DNA of 28,600 bases from Bacillota bacterium (GTDB lineage: Bacteria > Bacillota > Clostridia > Christensenellales > Aristaeellaceae). The stretch is from contig JAEZTL010000024.1 in assembly GCA_023421395.1 (NCBI GenBank), positions 1 through 28,600 on the forward strand. The letters run 5' to 3'. The notes under the pieces are model-generated. The model was not told the origin of the DNA, searched no databases, and saw only the letters and a program-made list of their open reading frames with translations. Of this stretch, positions 7,647 through 14,423 are shown one piece after another; positions within the stretch are counted from its first letter, which is position 1, and each line of letters starts with the position of its first letter. Both the position numbers and the translations under genes were made by a program.

Positions 7647-8411
7647 GTGTTCAAGCTGATCAAATACGAGTATCGCAGGAATATCACCGGCATCGCGGTG
7701 ATGCTGGGCGCCGTCGTCCTGCTGCAGGGATTTTTTCTCTACGCAACGCTGAGAAAGGACGTGGACCTGGTCGTGGCGGCGTCGATGCTGCTGTTCTTCG
7801 CCGCGTCCATCTGCGTATTGGGCATGCTCATCTACAGCGTGGCGCTCTATTCCCGGGAACTGAGCGCAAAGACCAGCTACCTGACGTTCATGGCGCCCAA
7901 CCCCGTGGCAAAGATTCTGGGCGCGAAACTGTTGGCGGCGCTGATGGCGGGCCTTGCCTTCGCACTCCTCTTGGGCGCTTTCGCCGCGTGGGATTTCTCG
8001 CTGCTTGCAAGGACGTTTCCCGAAATCCAGCTGGGCCAGATCGCGCTGGAACAGGTGCTGCAAAACATCGCCACGACGGACCTCGCCACCATCCTCACCA
8101 CGGTGGCGGCGATGGGCGTCGAATTTCTGATCAACTTTTTCACGGTGGTTGTGGTGGCATACCTTGCCATCACCCTCAGCGCCACCGCGCTGCAAAACAA
8201 GAAGTTCAAGGGCCTGGTGAGCTTCGTGCTCTTTCTGGCCATCATGGCGGCGCTGGAATGGGGCACTTCGCTCCTGCCCACCGGAGAGGCGCGGGACAGC
8301 CTGGTGCGCGCGATGCTCTCCGCCTGGCCCCGGTACGCGGCGTATCTGGGCGTGATGGTCGGCTCCTTCTGGCTGAGCGCATGGCTGCTGGAGCACAAGG
8401 TCAGCCTGTAA
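7647..8411 (+). CDS. ABC transporter permease subunit
   Basis: The 254-aa product starts MFKLIKYEYRRNITG, the usual cytoplasmic elbow of ABC-2-type permeases. It has about six hydrophobic segments (for example AVMLGAVVLLQGFFLYATL, ASMLLFFAASICVLGMLIY, LLAALMAGLAFALLLGAF, and VEFLINFFTVVVVAYLAITL). A loop carries SYLTFMAPNPVAKILGAK, similar to the coupling region in this group. The start is a GTG with AAGGGGAG upstream, 12 bases after the ATPase gene. It forms the membrane channel with that ATPase. No substrate-specific feature was seen. Confidence 0.85.
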   Translation: MFKLIKYEYRRNITGIAVMLGAVVLLQGFFLYATLRKDVDLVVAASMLLFFAASICVLGMLIYSVALYSRELSAKTSYLTFMAPNPVAKILGAKLLAALMAGLAFALLLGAFAAWDFSLLARTFPEIQLGQIALEQVLQNIATTDLATILTTVAAMGVEFLINFFTVVVVAYLAITLSATALQNKKFKGLVSFVLFLAIMAALEWGTSLLPTGEARDSLVRAMLSAWPRYAAYLGVMVGSFWLSAWLLEHKVSL

Positions 8412-8435
8412 CCGTTTTTTTCCGACATGCTAGTC

Positions 8436-8471
8436 CGGCCGCCCCCGCTTCGTTTCCGGCGGGGGCGGCCG
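8436..8471. other. Perfect 13-bp GC hairpin after the ABC operon
   Basis: CGGCCGCCCCCGC (8436-8448) pairs perfectly with 8459-8471 across a 10-base loop. It may stop or stabilise transcripts of the ABC operon, but no T-run follows on the plus strand; the only T-run (8415-8421) lies before it. It is therefore not called an intrinsic terminator. Confidence 0.5.
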
Positions 8472-8486
8472 TTCGACAGGCTCCCC

Positions 8487-8515
8487 TTTCAAAGTTCACA
8501 CGGATATGGTACAAT
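8487..8515 (+). promoter_or_regulatory. Extended -10 promoter of the EamA transporter gene
   Basis: TACAAT at 8510-8515 is preceded by TGG (8507-8509). The -35 (TTTCAA at 8487-8492, 17-base spacer) is poor, so the extended -10 probably carries most of the activity. The gene starts 57 bases further on. Confidence 0.55.
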
Positions 8516-8571
8516 AGCGGACGCTCTGCCGGAAGTGCCGGCTCGGAAAACGCGGGAAAGGCGGCGGCCTC

Positions 8572-9468
8572 ATGAAACACGCAAAGCCCCTGGCGGCGGC
8601 GGCCGGCGTTTTCACCATCTGGGGATTTTCTTTTCTGGCGTCCAAGGTGGGACAGGCGGCTTCCTCGCCGCTGGTGGTCCTGATGTACCGCTTCGACATC
8701 GCCACGATGGTCATGCTGGCGATGGGCTTTTTTATGAAGTCAAGGCCGAAGCTGACCGGCCGGAGCCTCCGGCCGCTGATCCTGCTGGGGCTGTGTGAGC
8801 CGGTGATCTATTTCATCGGCGAACAGTACGGACTGAAATACACCAACTCCGCCTTTTCCGGCGTGATGATCGCGGTCATTCCCATTGTAACGCTCATGAT
8901 GACCGCGGCGTTCCTGAAGGAGCGGCCCACCCGCGTCCAGTGGCTCTTTAGCCTTTTGTCCATCGCGGGCGTGGTATGGATCACGGTCATGGCGGGCGGC
9001 GAGGGGCAGGTGCGGCCGCTGGGCGTGGCGCTGCTGGCGCTGGCGGTGGTCACCGGATCGGCTTACAGCGTGATCAGCCGTGGCATTTCCGCTGAATTTT
9101 CGGCCTTTGAGCGCAGCCTGGTGATGCAGTTCATGGGCGCGGTGTTCTTCACGCTGCTGGCCGTCTGGGAAAACCGGGCGGATCCCGGGCGGCTGGTCGC
9201 GCCGCTGTCGGACGGCGGCTTCGTCTTCGCGGTTCTTTACCTGAGTCTGGGTGCGTCGGTGGCGGGGTATCTGCTGTTCAACTACGCGGTCTCCAGCGCC
9301 CCCATGGTCCATGTGATGTCCCTCGGAAACCTCACGACGGTATTGTCCGTGGTGGCGGGTGTAACGATCCTCGGCGAACCTTTCTCGCCGGCGGCGGCCG
9401 TCGCTCTCGCGGTGATTCTGGTGGGCATCTGGGGCGTGCAGCGGCGGGGCCTTACGGCGCGGTCGTAA
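8572..9468 (+). CDS. EamA-family (DMT superfamily) transporter
   Basis: The 298-aa product has ten predicted membrane helices in two EamA repeats. The first begins FTIWGFSFLASKVGQ (the typical WGxxFxxxK start) and ends with FLKERPTRVQWLFSLLSIAGVVWI. The second starts ALLALAVVTGSAYSVISRG and ends with ILGEPFSPAAAVALAVILVGI. These ERPT and GEPF boxes are the usual repeat ends. Members export amino acids, metabolites or drugs by proton antiport; the substrate is not predictable. The RBS is weak (AAAGGCGG). The 3' end overlaps the convergent MATE gene by 17 bases. Confidence 0.9.
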   Translation: MKHAKPLAAAAGVFTIWGFSFLASKVGQAASSPLVVLMYRFDIATMVMLAMGFFMKSRPKLTGRSLRPLILLGLCEPVIYFIGEQYGLKYTNSAFSGVMIAVIPIVTLMMTAAFLKERPTRVQWLFSLLSIAGVVWITVMAGGEGQVRPLGVALLALAVVTGSAYSVISRGISAEFSAFERSLVMQFMGAVFFTLLAVWENRADPGRLVAPLSDGGFVFAVLYLSLGASVAGYLLFNYAVSSAPMVHVMSLGNLTTVLSVVAGVTILGEPFSPAAAVALAVILVGIWGVQRRGLTARS

Positions 9469-10819
9469 CCGCGCGGCCCGTCGGAGGCCGGGGCACGGCG
9501 CACACCTGAGCGCTCGCCGCACGGCAGGCGACAACAAGCGCCGCGGCGGAAAGCCCCCATCCCACGGGGTTCGTCGCGCAGATGGCCAGAAAACCCCAGC
9601 GGGCGACTCCGAACAGCGCGCAAAACAGTCGCGCCAGCATATCGTACACCGTGGCGGTCACGGCGCGGCCCGGCATACCGACGCCCTGCAATGCGTTTTT
9701 GAGCAGAGAGTTCGCGCATTGGAACGGCGCGAACAGCGAGCATAGCAGCATGTACGGCCCCGCCTGCGCCCCCAGCGCCGGAGCGGCGGCGCCGACCAGC
9801 AGCGGGAGCAGCCCTCCCCGCGCCGCCGTAATCATGAGCATTGCGGGCACCAGAAACCCCAGCATCAGCGCGTACAGCTGCCGGATACCCGAACGGATCC
9901 TGTCCGGCCGGTTGGCGCCGCAATTTTGTCCGCTGAACACCTCGATCACGCCGCCCAGCATCAGCGTGGGCGCCATCACCAGTGAAAGGAGTCTGTCGGA
10001 GGCTGCGACGGCGGCAACCGTCTGGCTGCCCAGCGAATTGATCGCGAACTGAAACGCCGTGGAGCCCGCGGAGCTGATGAGCGTCGCCAGCGCGATCGGC
10101 GCGCCCAGCGACAAAAGCCTTCGGGCGACGGCCCGGCGCACGCCGAACCTCATGAGCCGCAGGATGTCCGGACGCCGCCGGAACACGCTCCGGGCACACA
10201 GCGCGCAGGCGATGCTGTGGGCGATCAGCGAAGCCGCCGCCGCGCCCGCGACGCCGCCGCGCAGCCAGACGATCAGAACCGCGTCCAGAGCAAGGTGCAG
10301 CCCCATCGCCAGCATCTGGAATTTGAAGGGCGTCCGGGTATCGCCCTCGGCGCGCAGGATGCCCCACAGTGTCACAAACACCATGGGAACCGGCATACCC
10401 ATGAGGACGATGCCAAGGTATATGCGCGCATCCTCGGCGATGTCCGCGGGCGTGCCCGCCAGCGCGATCATTTTCCCTGACAGCGCAGCGGCGGGCACCG
10501 CCACCAGAAGGGATAAAAGCGCCGTCATGATCAGCGCCGCGCAGGCGAAGCGGTCGGCCGCGTCCCGGTCGCCCGCGCCCACCGCCAGTGCGATGGGCAG
10601 CAAAAAGCCGTTCCCGAAGCCCATCAGAAAGCCAGTGGCCAGAAACGCCACCGGCGCGGCGGCCGCAATGCCGGCAAACGCCCCCACCCCCGCCACGCGG
10701 CCGATCATCAGGCCGTCCAGAAGGTTTGAAAGCTGCATCAGCAGGCTGCCCAGAAGCATCGGCGCCGAAAAGGCGAGCATCTTCCTCAGCGGGCTGCCGC
10801 TGGTCATATCGACGGGCAT
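9452..10819 (-). CDS. MATE-family efflux transporter
   Basis: The 455-aa product has the twelve-helix MATE layout in two six-helix halves. The first opens SPLRKMLAFSAPMLLGSLLMQLSN and contains DGLMIGRVAG and a loop ALAVGAGDRDAADRF. The second opens RLLSLGAPIALATLISSAG and has VFSGQNCGANRPDRIRSG. MATE proteins pump cationic drugs or metabolites out by Na+ or H+ antiport. Three starts lie close together (GTG 10828, ATG 10825, ATG 10819). The last was chosen because AGAGAGG is then 8 bases upstream; it would be only 2 bases from the ATG at 10825. The C-terminal tail is Pro/Arg/Thr-rich. It is convergent with the EamA gene. Confidence 0.9.
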   Translation of the reverse strand: MPVDMTSGSPLRKMLAFSAPMLLGSLLMQLSNLLDGLMIGRVAGVGAFAGIAAAAPVAFLATGFLMGFGNGFLLPIALAVGAGDRDAADRFACAALIMTALLSLLVAVPAAALSGKMIALAGTPADIAEDARIYLGIVLMGMPVPMVFVTLWGILRAEGDTRTPFKFQMLAMGLHLALDAVLIVWLRGGVAGAAAASLIAHSIACALCARSVFRRRPDILRLMRFGVRRAVARRLLSLGAPIALATLISSAGSTAFQFAINSLGSQTVAAVAASDRLLSLVMAPTLMLGGVIEVFSGQNCGANRPDRIRSGIRQLYALMLGFLVPAMLMITAARGGLLPLLVGAAAPALGAQAGPYMLLCSLFAPFQCANSLLKNALQGVGMPGRAVTATVYDMLARLFCALFGVARWGFLAICATNPVGWGLSAAALVVACRAASAQVCAVPRPPTGRAVTTAP

Positions 10820-10888
10820 GCGCATCACCTCTCTTCAATGTATCGCAAAGAGGCCGCGCAAAAGACCAGCCGACCGCCGCGAAGGGGC

Positions 10889-11182
10889 TTACCGCGTGAC
10901 GGATGGCAGGTTGCCGAGATTGTTGTCCTCGCTGCCGTCCGGCAGCGACTTCAGGTATTCCGATCCGTTCCGGGTCGCGACGCCCACATCCCGGATACCG
11001 CCCTTCCTGGCCAGCGCCACGCCTTCCTCCTTGCTCAGCACCCGCCCGTCCGACAGCTTGTACCCGGCGACGCGCCCGTCCTCCTTCACCAGCGCGGTAA
11101 TCGTCTGCGCATCCGGCCCGGGCACGGGCACATCCCGGAGCGCCATCATCGGAAGTTTTGTGAGATCCGACCTATCGGGCAT
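10889..11182 (-). CDS. DUF3892 domain protein
   Basis: The 97-aa product matches the DUF3892 pattern of small Firmicute proteins. A central part (ITALVKEDGRVAGYKLSDG, then LSKEEGVALARKGGI) is followed by the conserved end VGVATRNGSEYLKSLPDGSEDNNLGNLP. No catalytic residue or membrane segment was seen, and the family has no known function. The ATG follows GAGAGG by 10 bases. It is upstream of and co-directional with the MATE gene, 69 bases away, so co-transcription is possible. A palindrome-rich element begins only 16 bases upstream of its start, so its promoter probably lies in that element or was displaced by it. Confidence 0.8.
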   Translation of the reverse strand: MPDRSDLTKLPMMALRDVPVPGPDAQTITALVKEDGRVAGYKLSDGRVLSKEEGVALARKGGIRDVGVATRNGSEYLKSLPDGSEDNNLGNLPSVTR

Positions 11183-11381
11183 AGATATCCAACCTCTCTT
11201 TCATACCAATACGAAATATTACTGCCTCCAAAGCGGCAGGGATTTGCAGATAGCAGGCCAAGGAGCCGGAGCGAAGCGCAGCTGCGTTGAGCGGAGCGTG
11301 ACACCGCCCTGCGCGAAAAGGACCGCCGCAACGATGCAAGATTGTTTGGGATTATGGGAATACGCGAACATAGGGTGCCAA

Positions 11382-11409
11382 AAGGCGCGCGTTTCCATCC
11401 GCGCGCCTT
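11382..11409 (-). terminator. Intrinsic terminator, minus strand
   Basis: AAGGCGCGCG (11382-11391) pairs perfectly with 11400-11409 around an 8-base loop. Read on the minus strand the stem is followed by a short T-run (TTTTGG), so it probably ends transcripts from the PLP-enzyme gene at 11696-12754 after they have crossed half of the repeat element. Confidence 0.55.
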
Positions 11410-11550
11410 ATATCAAGTAAAAAAATTCATGATTGCAAAGAGGGAAGGATTATTGACGCGGAACAAGGAGCCAACGCGAGGCGGCCCTTCGGGATACGCC
11501 TTCGGCGTGAAATGCAGCGCTGCGTTGAGCGGCAGGCGACACGGGGCGAG

Positions 11551-11614
11551 TGATTCAAATCTATTTGAATCACCCGGTCGCGAAGCGACTTGGTTTCCCC
11601 TGAGGGGAAACCAA
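11551..11614. repeat. Cluster of three consecutive stem-loops
   Basis: Three palindromes follow each other: TGATTCAAAT with its exact complement at 11563-11572 (2-base centre); GTCGC/GCGAC (11577-11589); and an 11-bp stem TTGGTTTCCCC (11590-11600) pairing with 11604-11614 across a 3-base loop. They are the densest part of the 11199-11674 element. Such arrays occur in RNA-structured repeats and in transposase-recognised ends. Confidence 0.7.
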
Positions 11615-11695
11615 CCTTGCCCGCGCAATAAGACCCGCCTCGACGAATCATTATTGTTTGGGATTGGTATGAAAACGCATCCTGTCGGGACACTT

Positions 11696-12754
11696 TCACA
11701 TCTCCGCGAGATCGCCCAGAATCTCCCGTTCCGCAAACAGCGCCGTCGCGCCGCCGGTGTGCCAGAACACCACCGTGCTGCCGGGCGCGACCTTGCCCCG
11801 GCGCACATGCCCAATCAGCCCCGCCAGCGCCTTGCCAGTGTAGACCGGGTCGGCCAGGAGGCCCTCCGAGCGCGCCAGGAGGCGGATGGCCTCGGTGGCC
11901 ATCTCGTTGGGCCGCTCATAACCGGGCGCGAAGTAGCCGCGGTCCACCGTGAAATCCTCCTTGCTGAGGGACTCGCCGCTGCCCAGCCACGCCAGGGCTT
12001 CGCTTCCGAGCGCCGCGCAGCGCGCCTCGTAGCGCGCGTCCTTGTCGCTCACCGCCACGCCGATGATCTTCGCCTTCGCGCCCGCGAGGCGGCGCCCCGC
12101 CGCGAGGCCCGCCAGCGTGCCGCCGGTGCCGGTGGCGACGAACACATGATCCGGCTCGATGCCCAGTTCGGCGCACTGGTCAAAAAATTCCGCGTATCCG
12201 CGCACAAACCCCGCGGAGCCGACGGGGCTGGCGCCGCCCAGCGGAATATCGTAGCAGCGGTGTCCCTCTCCTTCGAGCCGTGCCGCGTGGGCCCGACCCA
12301 GCCGGAAGCACCGCGCCTCGGTCTCGGCCTCGGCCTCCCCGTCCTCGCCGGGGATCACGTGGATCTCCGCGCCCAAGATGCGGTCCAGCAGCAGGTTGGC
12401 GCGGACGTCGCCCTCGTCCGCCTTCACATAGGCGTTCAGGTACAGGATGGGCCGAAGCCCCAGCCGGCGGCAGGCGGTGACCGTCTGCATCGCGTGGTTG
12501 GACTGAGTCGCGCCATAGGTGAAGACCGTATCGCATCCCTTCGCCAGCGCGTCGCCCATCAGGTATTCCAGTTTCCGAATTTTATTGCCTCCGAAGAGGC
12601 TCATCCCGGAGAAGTCGTCTCGCTTGACGTACAGCTCGATCCCCAACTGCCTGGACAGGTTCTCCAGCTTGTAAAGCGGCGTCGGGAAGAATCCCAGCCC
12701 CGCCCGTGGCTTTCCTTCCGTCAGCGCGCATAGCGCCGCCAGCCTTTTTTCCAT
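11696..12754 (-). CDS. PLP-dependent D-cysteine desulfhydrase / ACC deaminase family enzyme
   Basis: The 352-aa product is a fold-type II PLP enzyme. The PLP lysine is in FGGNKIRKLEY (K58), followed by the substrate loop TQSNHAMQ (S85-N86-H87), the phosphate-binding glycine loop ATGTGGTLAGL, and the C-terminal FWHTGG motif. Members cleave D-cysteine to pyruvate, H2S and ammonia, or deaminate 1-aminocyclopropane-1-carboxylate; some act on other D-amino acids. The sequence alone does not separate these. The ATG at 12754 follows GGAGG by about 8 bases; a longer frame to 12835 would overlap its own promoter. It is divergent from the DUF6125-Rid operon, so an aminoacrylate link is plausible. Confidence 0.85.
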   Translation of the reverse strand: MEKRLAALCALTEGKPRAGLGFFPTPLYKLENLSRQLGIELYVKRDDFSGMSLFGGNKIRKLEYLMGDALAKGCDTVFTYGATQSNHAMQTVTACRRLGLRPILYLNAYVKADEGDVRANLLLDRILGAEIHVIPGEDGEAEAETEARCFRLGRAHAARLEGEGHRCYDIPLGGASPVGSAGFVRGYAEFFDQCAELGIEPDHVFVATGTGGTLAGLAAGRRLAGAKAKIIGVAVSDKDARYEARCAALGSEALAWLGSGESLSKEDFTVDRGYFAPGYERPNEMATEAIRLLARSEGLLADPVYTGKALAGLIGHVRRGKVAPGSTVVFWHTGGATALFAEREILGDLAEM

Positions 12755-12806
12755 GCTCGTTTGCCTCCGTCCATCCGCGCCGGTCCGGCCCAGCGCCGTC
12801 CTCCAT

Positions 12807-12835
12807 GTTGTACCACAAGCACCGGAAACCGTCAA
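12807..12835 (-). promoter_or_regulatory. Sigma-A promoter of the PLP-enzyme gene
   Basis: On the minus strand TTGACG (12835-12830) and TACAAC (12812-12807) are separated by 17 bases, with TGG directly before the -10. The ATG is about 50 bases downstream. Its -35 lies only 8 bases from the -35 of the divergent promoter. Confidence 0.75.
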
Positions 12836-12843
12836 GGCCGCGC

Positions 12844-12872
12844 TTGTTCCGCCGCGGCGTACGTGGTATAAT
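12844..12872 (+). promoter_or_regulatory. Sigma-A promoter of the DUF6125-Rid operon
   Basis: TTGTTC (12844-12849) and a consensus TATAAT (12867-12872) are 17 bases apart, with TGG making an extended -10. The ATG at 12920 is 47 bases downstream. The two divergent -35 boxes face away from each other across 8 bases, so one bound regulator could affect both. Confidence 0.75.
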
Positions 12873-12919
12873 GGGCCCCGTGGCGCGGGGAAGCCGCGCG
12901 CCCGAAAGCGAGGGCCGCC

Positions 12920-13477
12920 ATGAACAACCGGGATGTGCTGCGGAGCCTTTCAAAGGATGCGCTGATCGAGCTCATCGAGCTGCAGGCGAAGAACTGGCTG
13001 GCGCTGGATGGCGTGTGGTTCCAGTCCGTGGAGCGGGCCTTCGGCATGGACGAGGCAATGCGCCAGGACGTAGAAGCCTGGCGGCGCTACGGGGCCATTG
13101 AGGCGGGGCGGCTGAAGGCGTTTCTGAAGCTGCCGGAGCGCCCCGGGCTGGAGGGACTGGCGCAGGCGCTTTCGATGCGCCTGTACAGCAGCGTCAACGA
13201 CTACGAGCTGATCCGGGATGGGGACCGATTGGTTTTTCGCAACGTGAACTGCCGGGTTCAGGCCGCCCGTGCTCGAAAGGGCATGCCCTTCCATCCGTGC
13301 AAGGCCGTGGGGATCGTGGAGTACGCCGGTTTCGCCGCCGCCATCGATGACAGAATCCGCTGCCGCTGCCTGAGCTGCTACCCGGACGTCACCGATGAAG
13401 CCATCGGCTGCGCTTGGGAATTCCGCCTGGAAGACGCTGGCGCAGCGCCCGGCAAGGGAGGCGAAGACGATGCCTGA
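12920..13477 (+). CDS. DUF6125 family protein
   Basis: The 185-aa product matches the DUF6125 pattern. An N-terminal helical part (LIELIELQAKNWLALDGVWF, then FGMDEAMRQDVEAWRRYG) is followed by a cysteine-rich C-terminal part with VNCRVQAAR, FHPCKAVGIVEYAGFA, CRCLSCYPD and CAWEF. The repeated Cys residues could bind a metal or an iron-sulfur cluster; that is inferred from spacing only. The family has no established function. The ATG at 12920 has only a weak RBS (GAGGG). The 3' end overlaps the Rid gene by 8 bases, which suggests translational coupling and a shared role with it. Confidence 0.75.
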   Translation: MNNRDVLRSLSKDALIELIELQAKNWLALDGVWFQSVERAFGMDEAMRQDVEAWRRYGAIEAGRLKAFLKLPERPGLEGLAQALSMRLYSSVNDYELIRDGDRLVFRNVNCRVQAARARKGMPFHPCKAVGIVEYAGFAAAIDDRIRCRCLSCYPDVTDEAIGCAWEFRLEDAGAAPGKGGEDDA

Positions 13478-13841
13478 AGAACTGGCCCGCGTCGATTACG
13501 GCTACGTCACGAGCGTTTCAAAGAGCGCGAACCTCCACTTCCTGGCGGGGGCATGCCCCCTCGATTCGGAGGGCAGGGTGCTCTTTGACGCGGATTGCGC
13601 CGCCCAGACGCGGCAGTGCTTTCGCAACGCGCTCGCGGTCCTCGGCGCCGGGGGCATGACGGAGAAAAACATCTGCTTCATTCGGGTGCTGGTGGCGTCC
13701 TGCGACCGGTCCGATCTGGTGGCGGCCTGGCATGCGCTCCGGGAACTGCTGCCGGATATGCCGCCCGCGACGCTCCAAGGCGTCACTGTGCTGGGCTACG
13801 AAAAACAACTGGTTGAGCTGGAGATCACCGCCTACTCCTGA
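13470..13841 (+). CDS. Rid (YjgF/YER057c/UK114) family protein, atypical active site
   Basis: The 123-aa product has the Rid fold: YVTSVSKSANLHFLAGACPLD at the N-terminus, DCAAQTRQCFRNALAVL helix, ICFIRVLVASCDRSD, and the end LVELEITAYS. Archetypal RidA hydrolyses 2-aminoacrylate and related imines using an Arg in a PARS-like segment (Arg105 in E. coli). Here the same place reads PPATLQG, so that Arg is missing and deaminase activity is doubtful; it fits a Rid subgroup of unknown reaction. The ATG at 13470 follows AAGGGAGG and overlaps the end of the DUF6125 gene. Next to the divergent PLP enzyme it may handle a reactive enamine intermediate, or bind one without cleaving it. Confidence 0.85.
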   Translation: MPEELARVDYGYVTSVSKSANLHFLAGACPLDSEGRVLFDADCAAQTRQCFRNALAVLGAGGMTEKNICFIRVLVASCDRSDLVAAWHALRELLPDMPPATLQGVTVLGYEKQLVELEITAYS

Positions 13842-13891
13842 TGAGCCCATTGCGGCCACGCGAACGCATTACAAACACGAGGGGTGCTCCT

Positions 13892-14365
13892 ATGAGGATT
13901 GAAACGCCCCGGTGCCTGATCCGCGGGTTTGAGGAAGAAGACCTCGACGAATTCATGGCCTACCGGAACGACGGCTGCTGGATGCTGTACCAGGGCTTCA
14001 AGGGACGGACGAGGGAGGAATTCCGGAAGGCGCTTTTGGGTGAGGCGAACTGGGACGAGGGCGCGCAGCTCGCTGTCTCGGACAGGGCCACCGGCCGCCT
14101 GATCGGCGATGTGTACCTTCGGCGCGAGGGCGAGTCATTCTGGATTGGTTATACGGTTTCTCCCGGCAATGCCCGGCGGGGCTACGCCTCTGAAGCCGTC
14201 CAGGGTGCGATCGGCTGGATTCGTGCGTGCGGCGCCCGGCGGGTGCTGGCCAACACGTATCCCGAAAACAAGTCTTCGAGAAACCTTTTGAATAAGCTTG
14301 GCTTCGCCTTCTCCGGCTTCGACGAGCGCGGGCAGGCGTGCTATGCGCTGGAACTTTGTCCGTAG
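13892..14365 (+). CDS. GNAT-family N-acetyltransferase (RimJ/RimL-like)
   Basis: The 157-aa product starts with the typical RIETPRCLIRGFEEEDLDEF, and has the central IGDVYLRREG and IGYTVSPGNARRGYASEAV (motif A with the acetyl-CoA binding RxGYA pattern). It ends in ENKSSRNLLNKLGFAFSG, as in RimJ/RimL-like enzymes. These acetylate N-termini of proteins, amino acids or antibiotics; the substrate is unknown. The ATG at 13892 was chosen because GAGGGG lies 8 bases upstream and the domain begins right there. An ATG at 13841 overlaps the Rid stop but has no RBS at a workable distance. It is probably the third gene of the DUF6125-Rid operon. Confidence 0.85.
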   Translation: MRIETPRCLIRGFEEEDLDEFMAYRNDGCWMLYQGFKGRTREEFRKALLGEANWDEGAQLAVSDRATGRLIGDVYLRREGESFWIGYTVSPGNARRGYASEAVQGAIGWIRACGARRVLANTYPENKSSRNLLNKLGFAFSGFDERGQACYALELCP

Positions 14366-14423
14366 CGCAGCACGCCAAACGCAACCGCGGACAAATGAAA
14401 CCATTCCGGGGAGGACCTTACAC

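Larger units (their letters stand above)
11199..11674. repeat. Palindrome-rich intergenic element with 12-bp inverted ends
   Basis: TTTCATACCAAT (11199-11210) recurs inverted as ATTGGTATGAAA (11663-11674). Inside are several perfect stem-loops, two copies of ATTGTTTGGGATT (11341 and 11654), and two related segments centred on CTGCGTTGAGCGG (11278-11304 and 11514-11542). Base composition is less GC-rich than the flanking genes. Frames that cross it have no RBS and do not look coding. The pattern fits a non-autonomous, MITE-like or extragenic palindromic element, but there is only one copy here, so dispersal could not be tested. Confidence 0.5.

Noticed and set aside
6861..8396. A 511-codon open frame on the minus strand, antisense to the ABC operon.
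   Set aside because: It is rich in Arg, Gln, His and Gly, has no domain or RBS, and lies opposite two clear genes. GC-rich DNA gives such frames by chance.
8436..8471. Calling the 13-bp hairpin an intrinsic terminator.
   Set aside because: No T-run follows the stem on the plus strand.
9282..10838. A 518-codon minus-strand frame over the MATE gene in another phase.
   Set aside because: The other frame encodes a full MATE transporter with correct helices and an RBS; this one has no hydrophobic pattern.
11427..11699. A 90-codon minus-strand frame inside the palindromic repeat.
   Set aside because: It crosses several perfect palindromes, has no RBS and is rich in Arg and Ser. It is better explained as part of a non-coding repeat.
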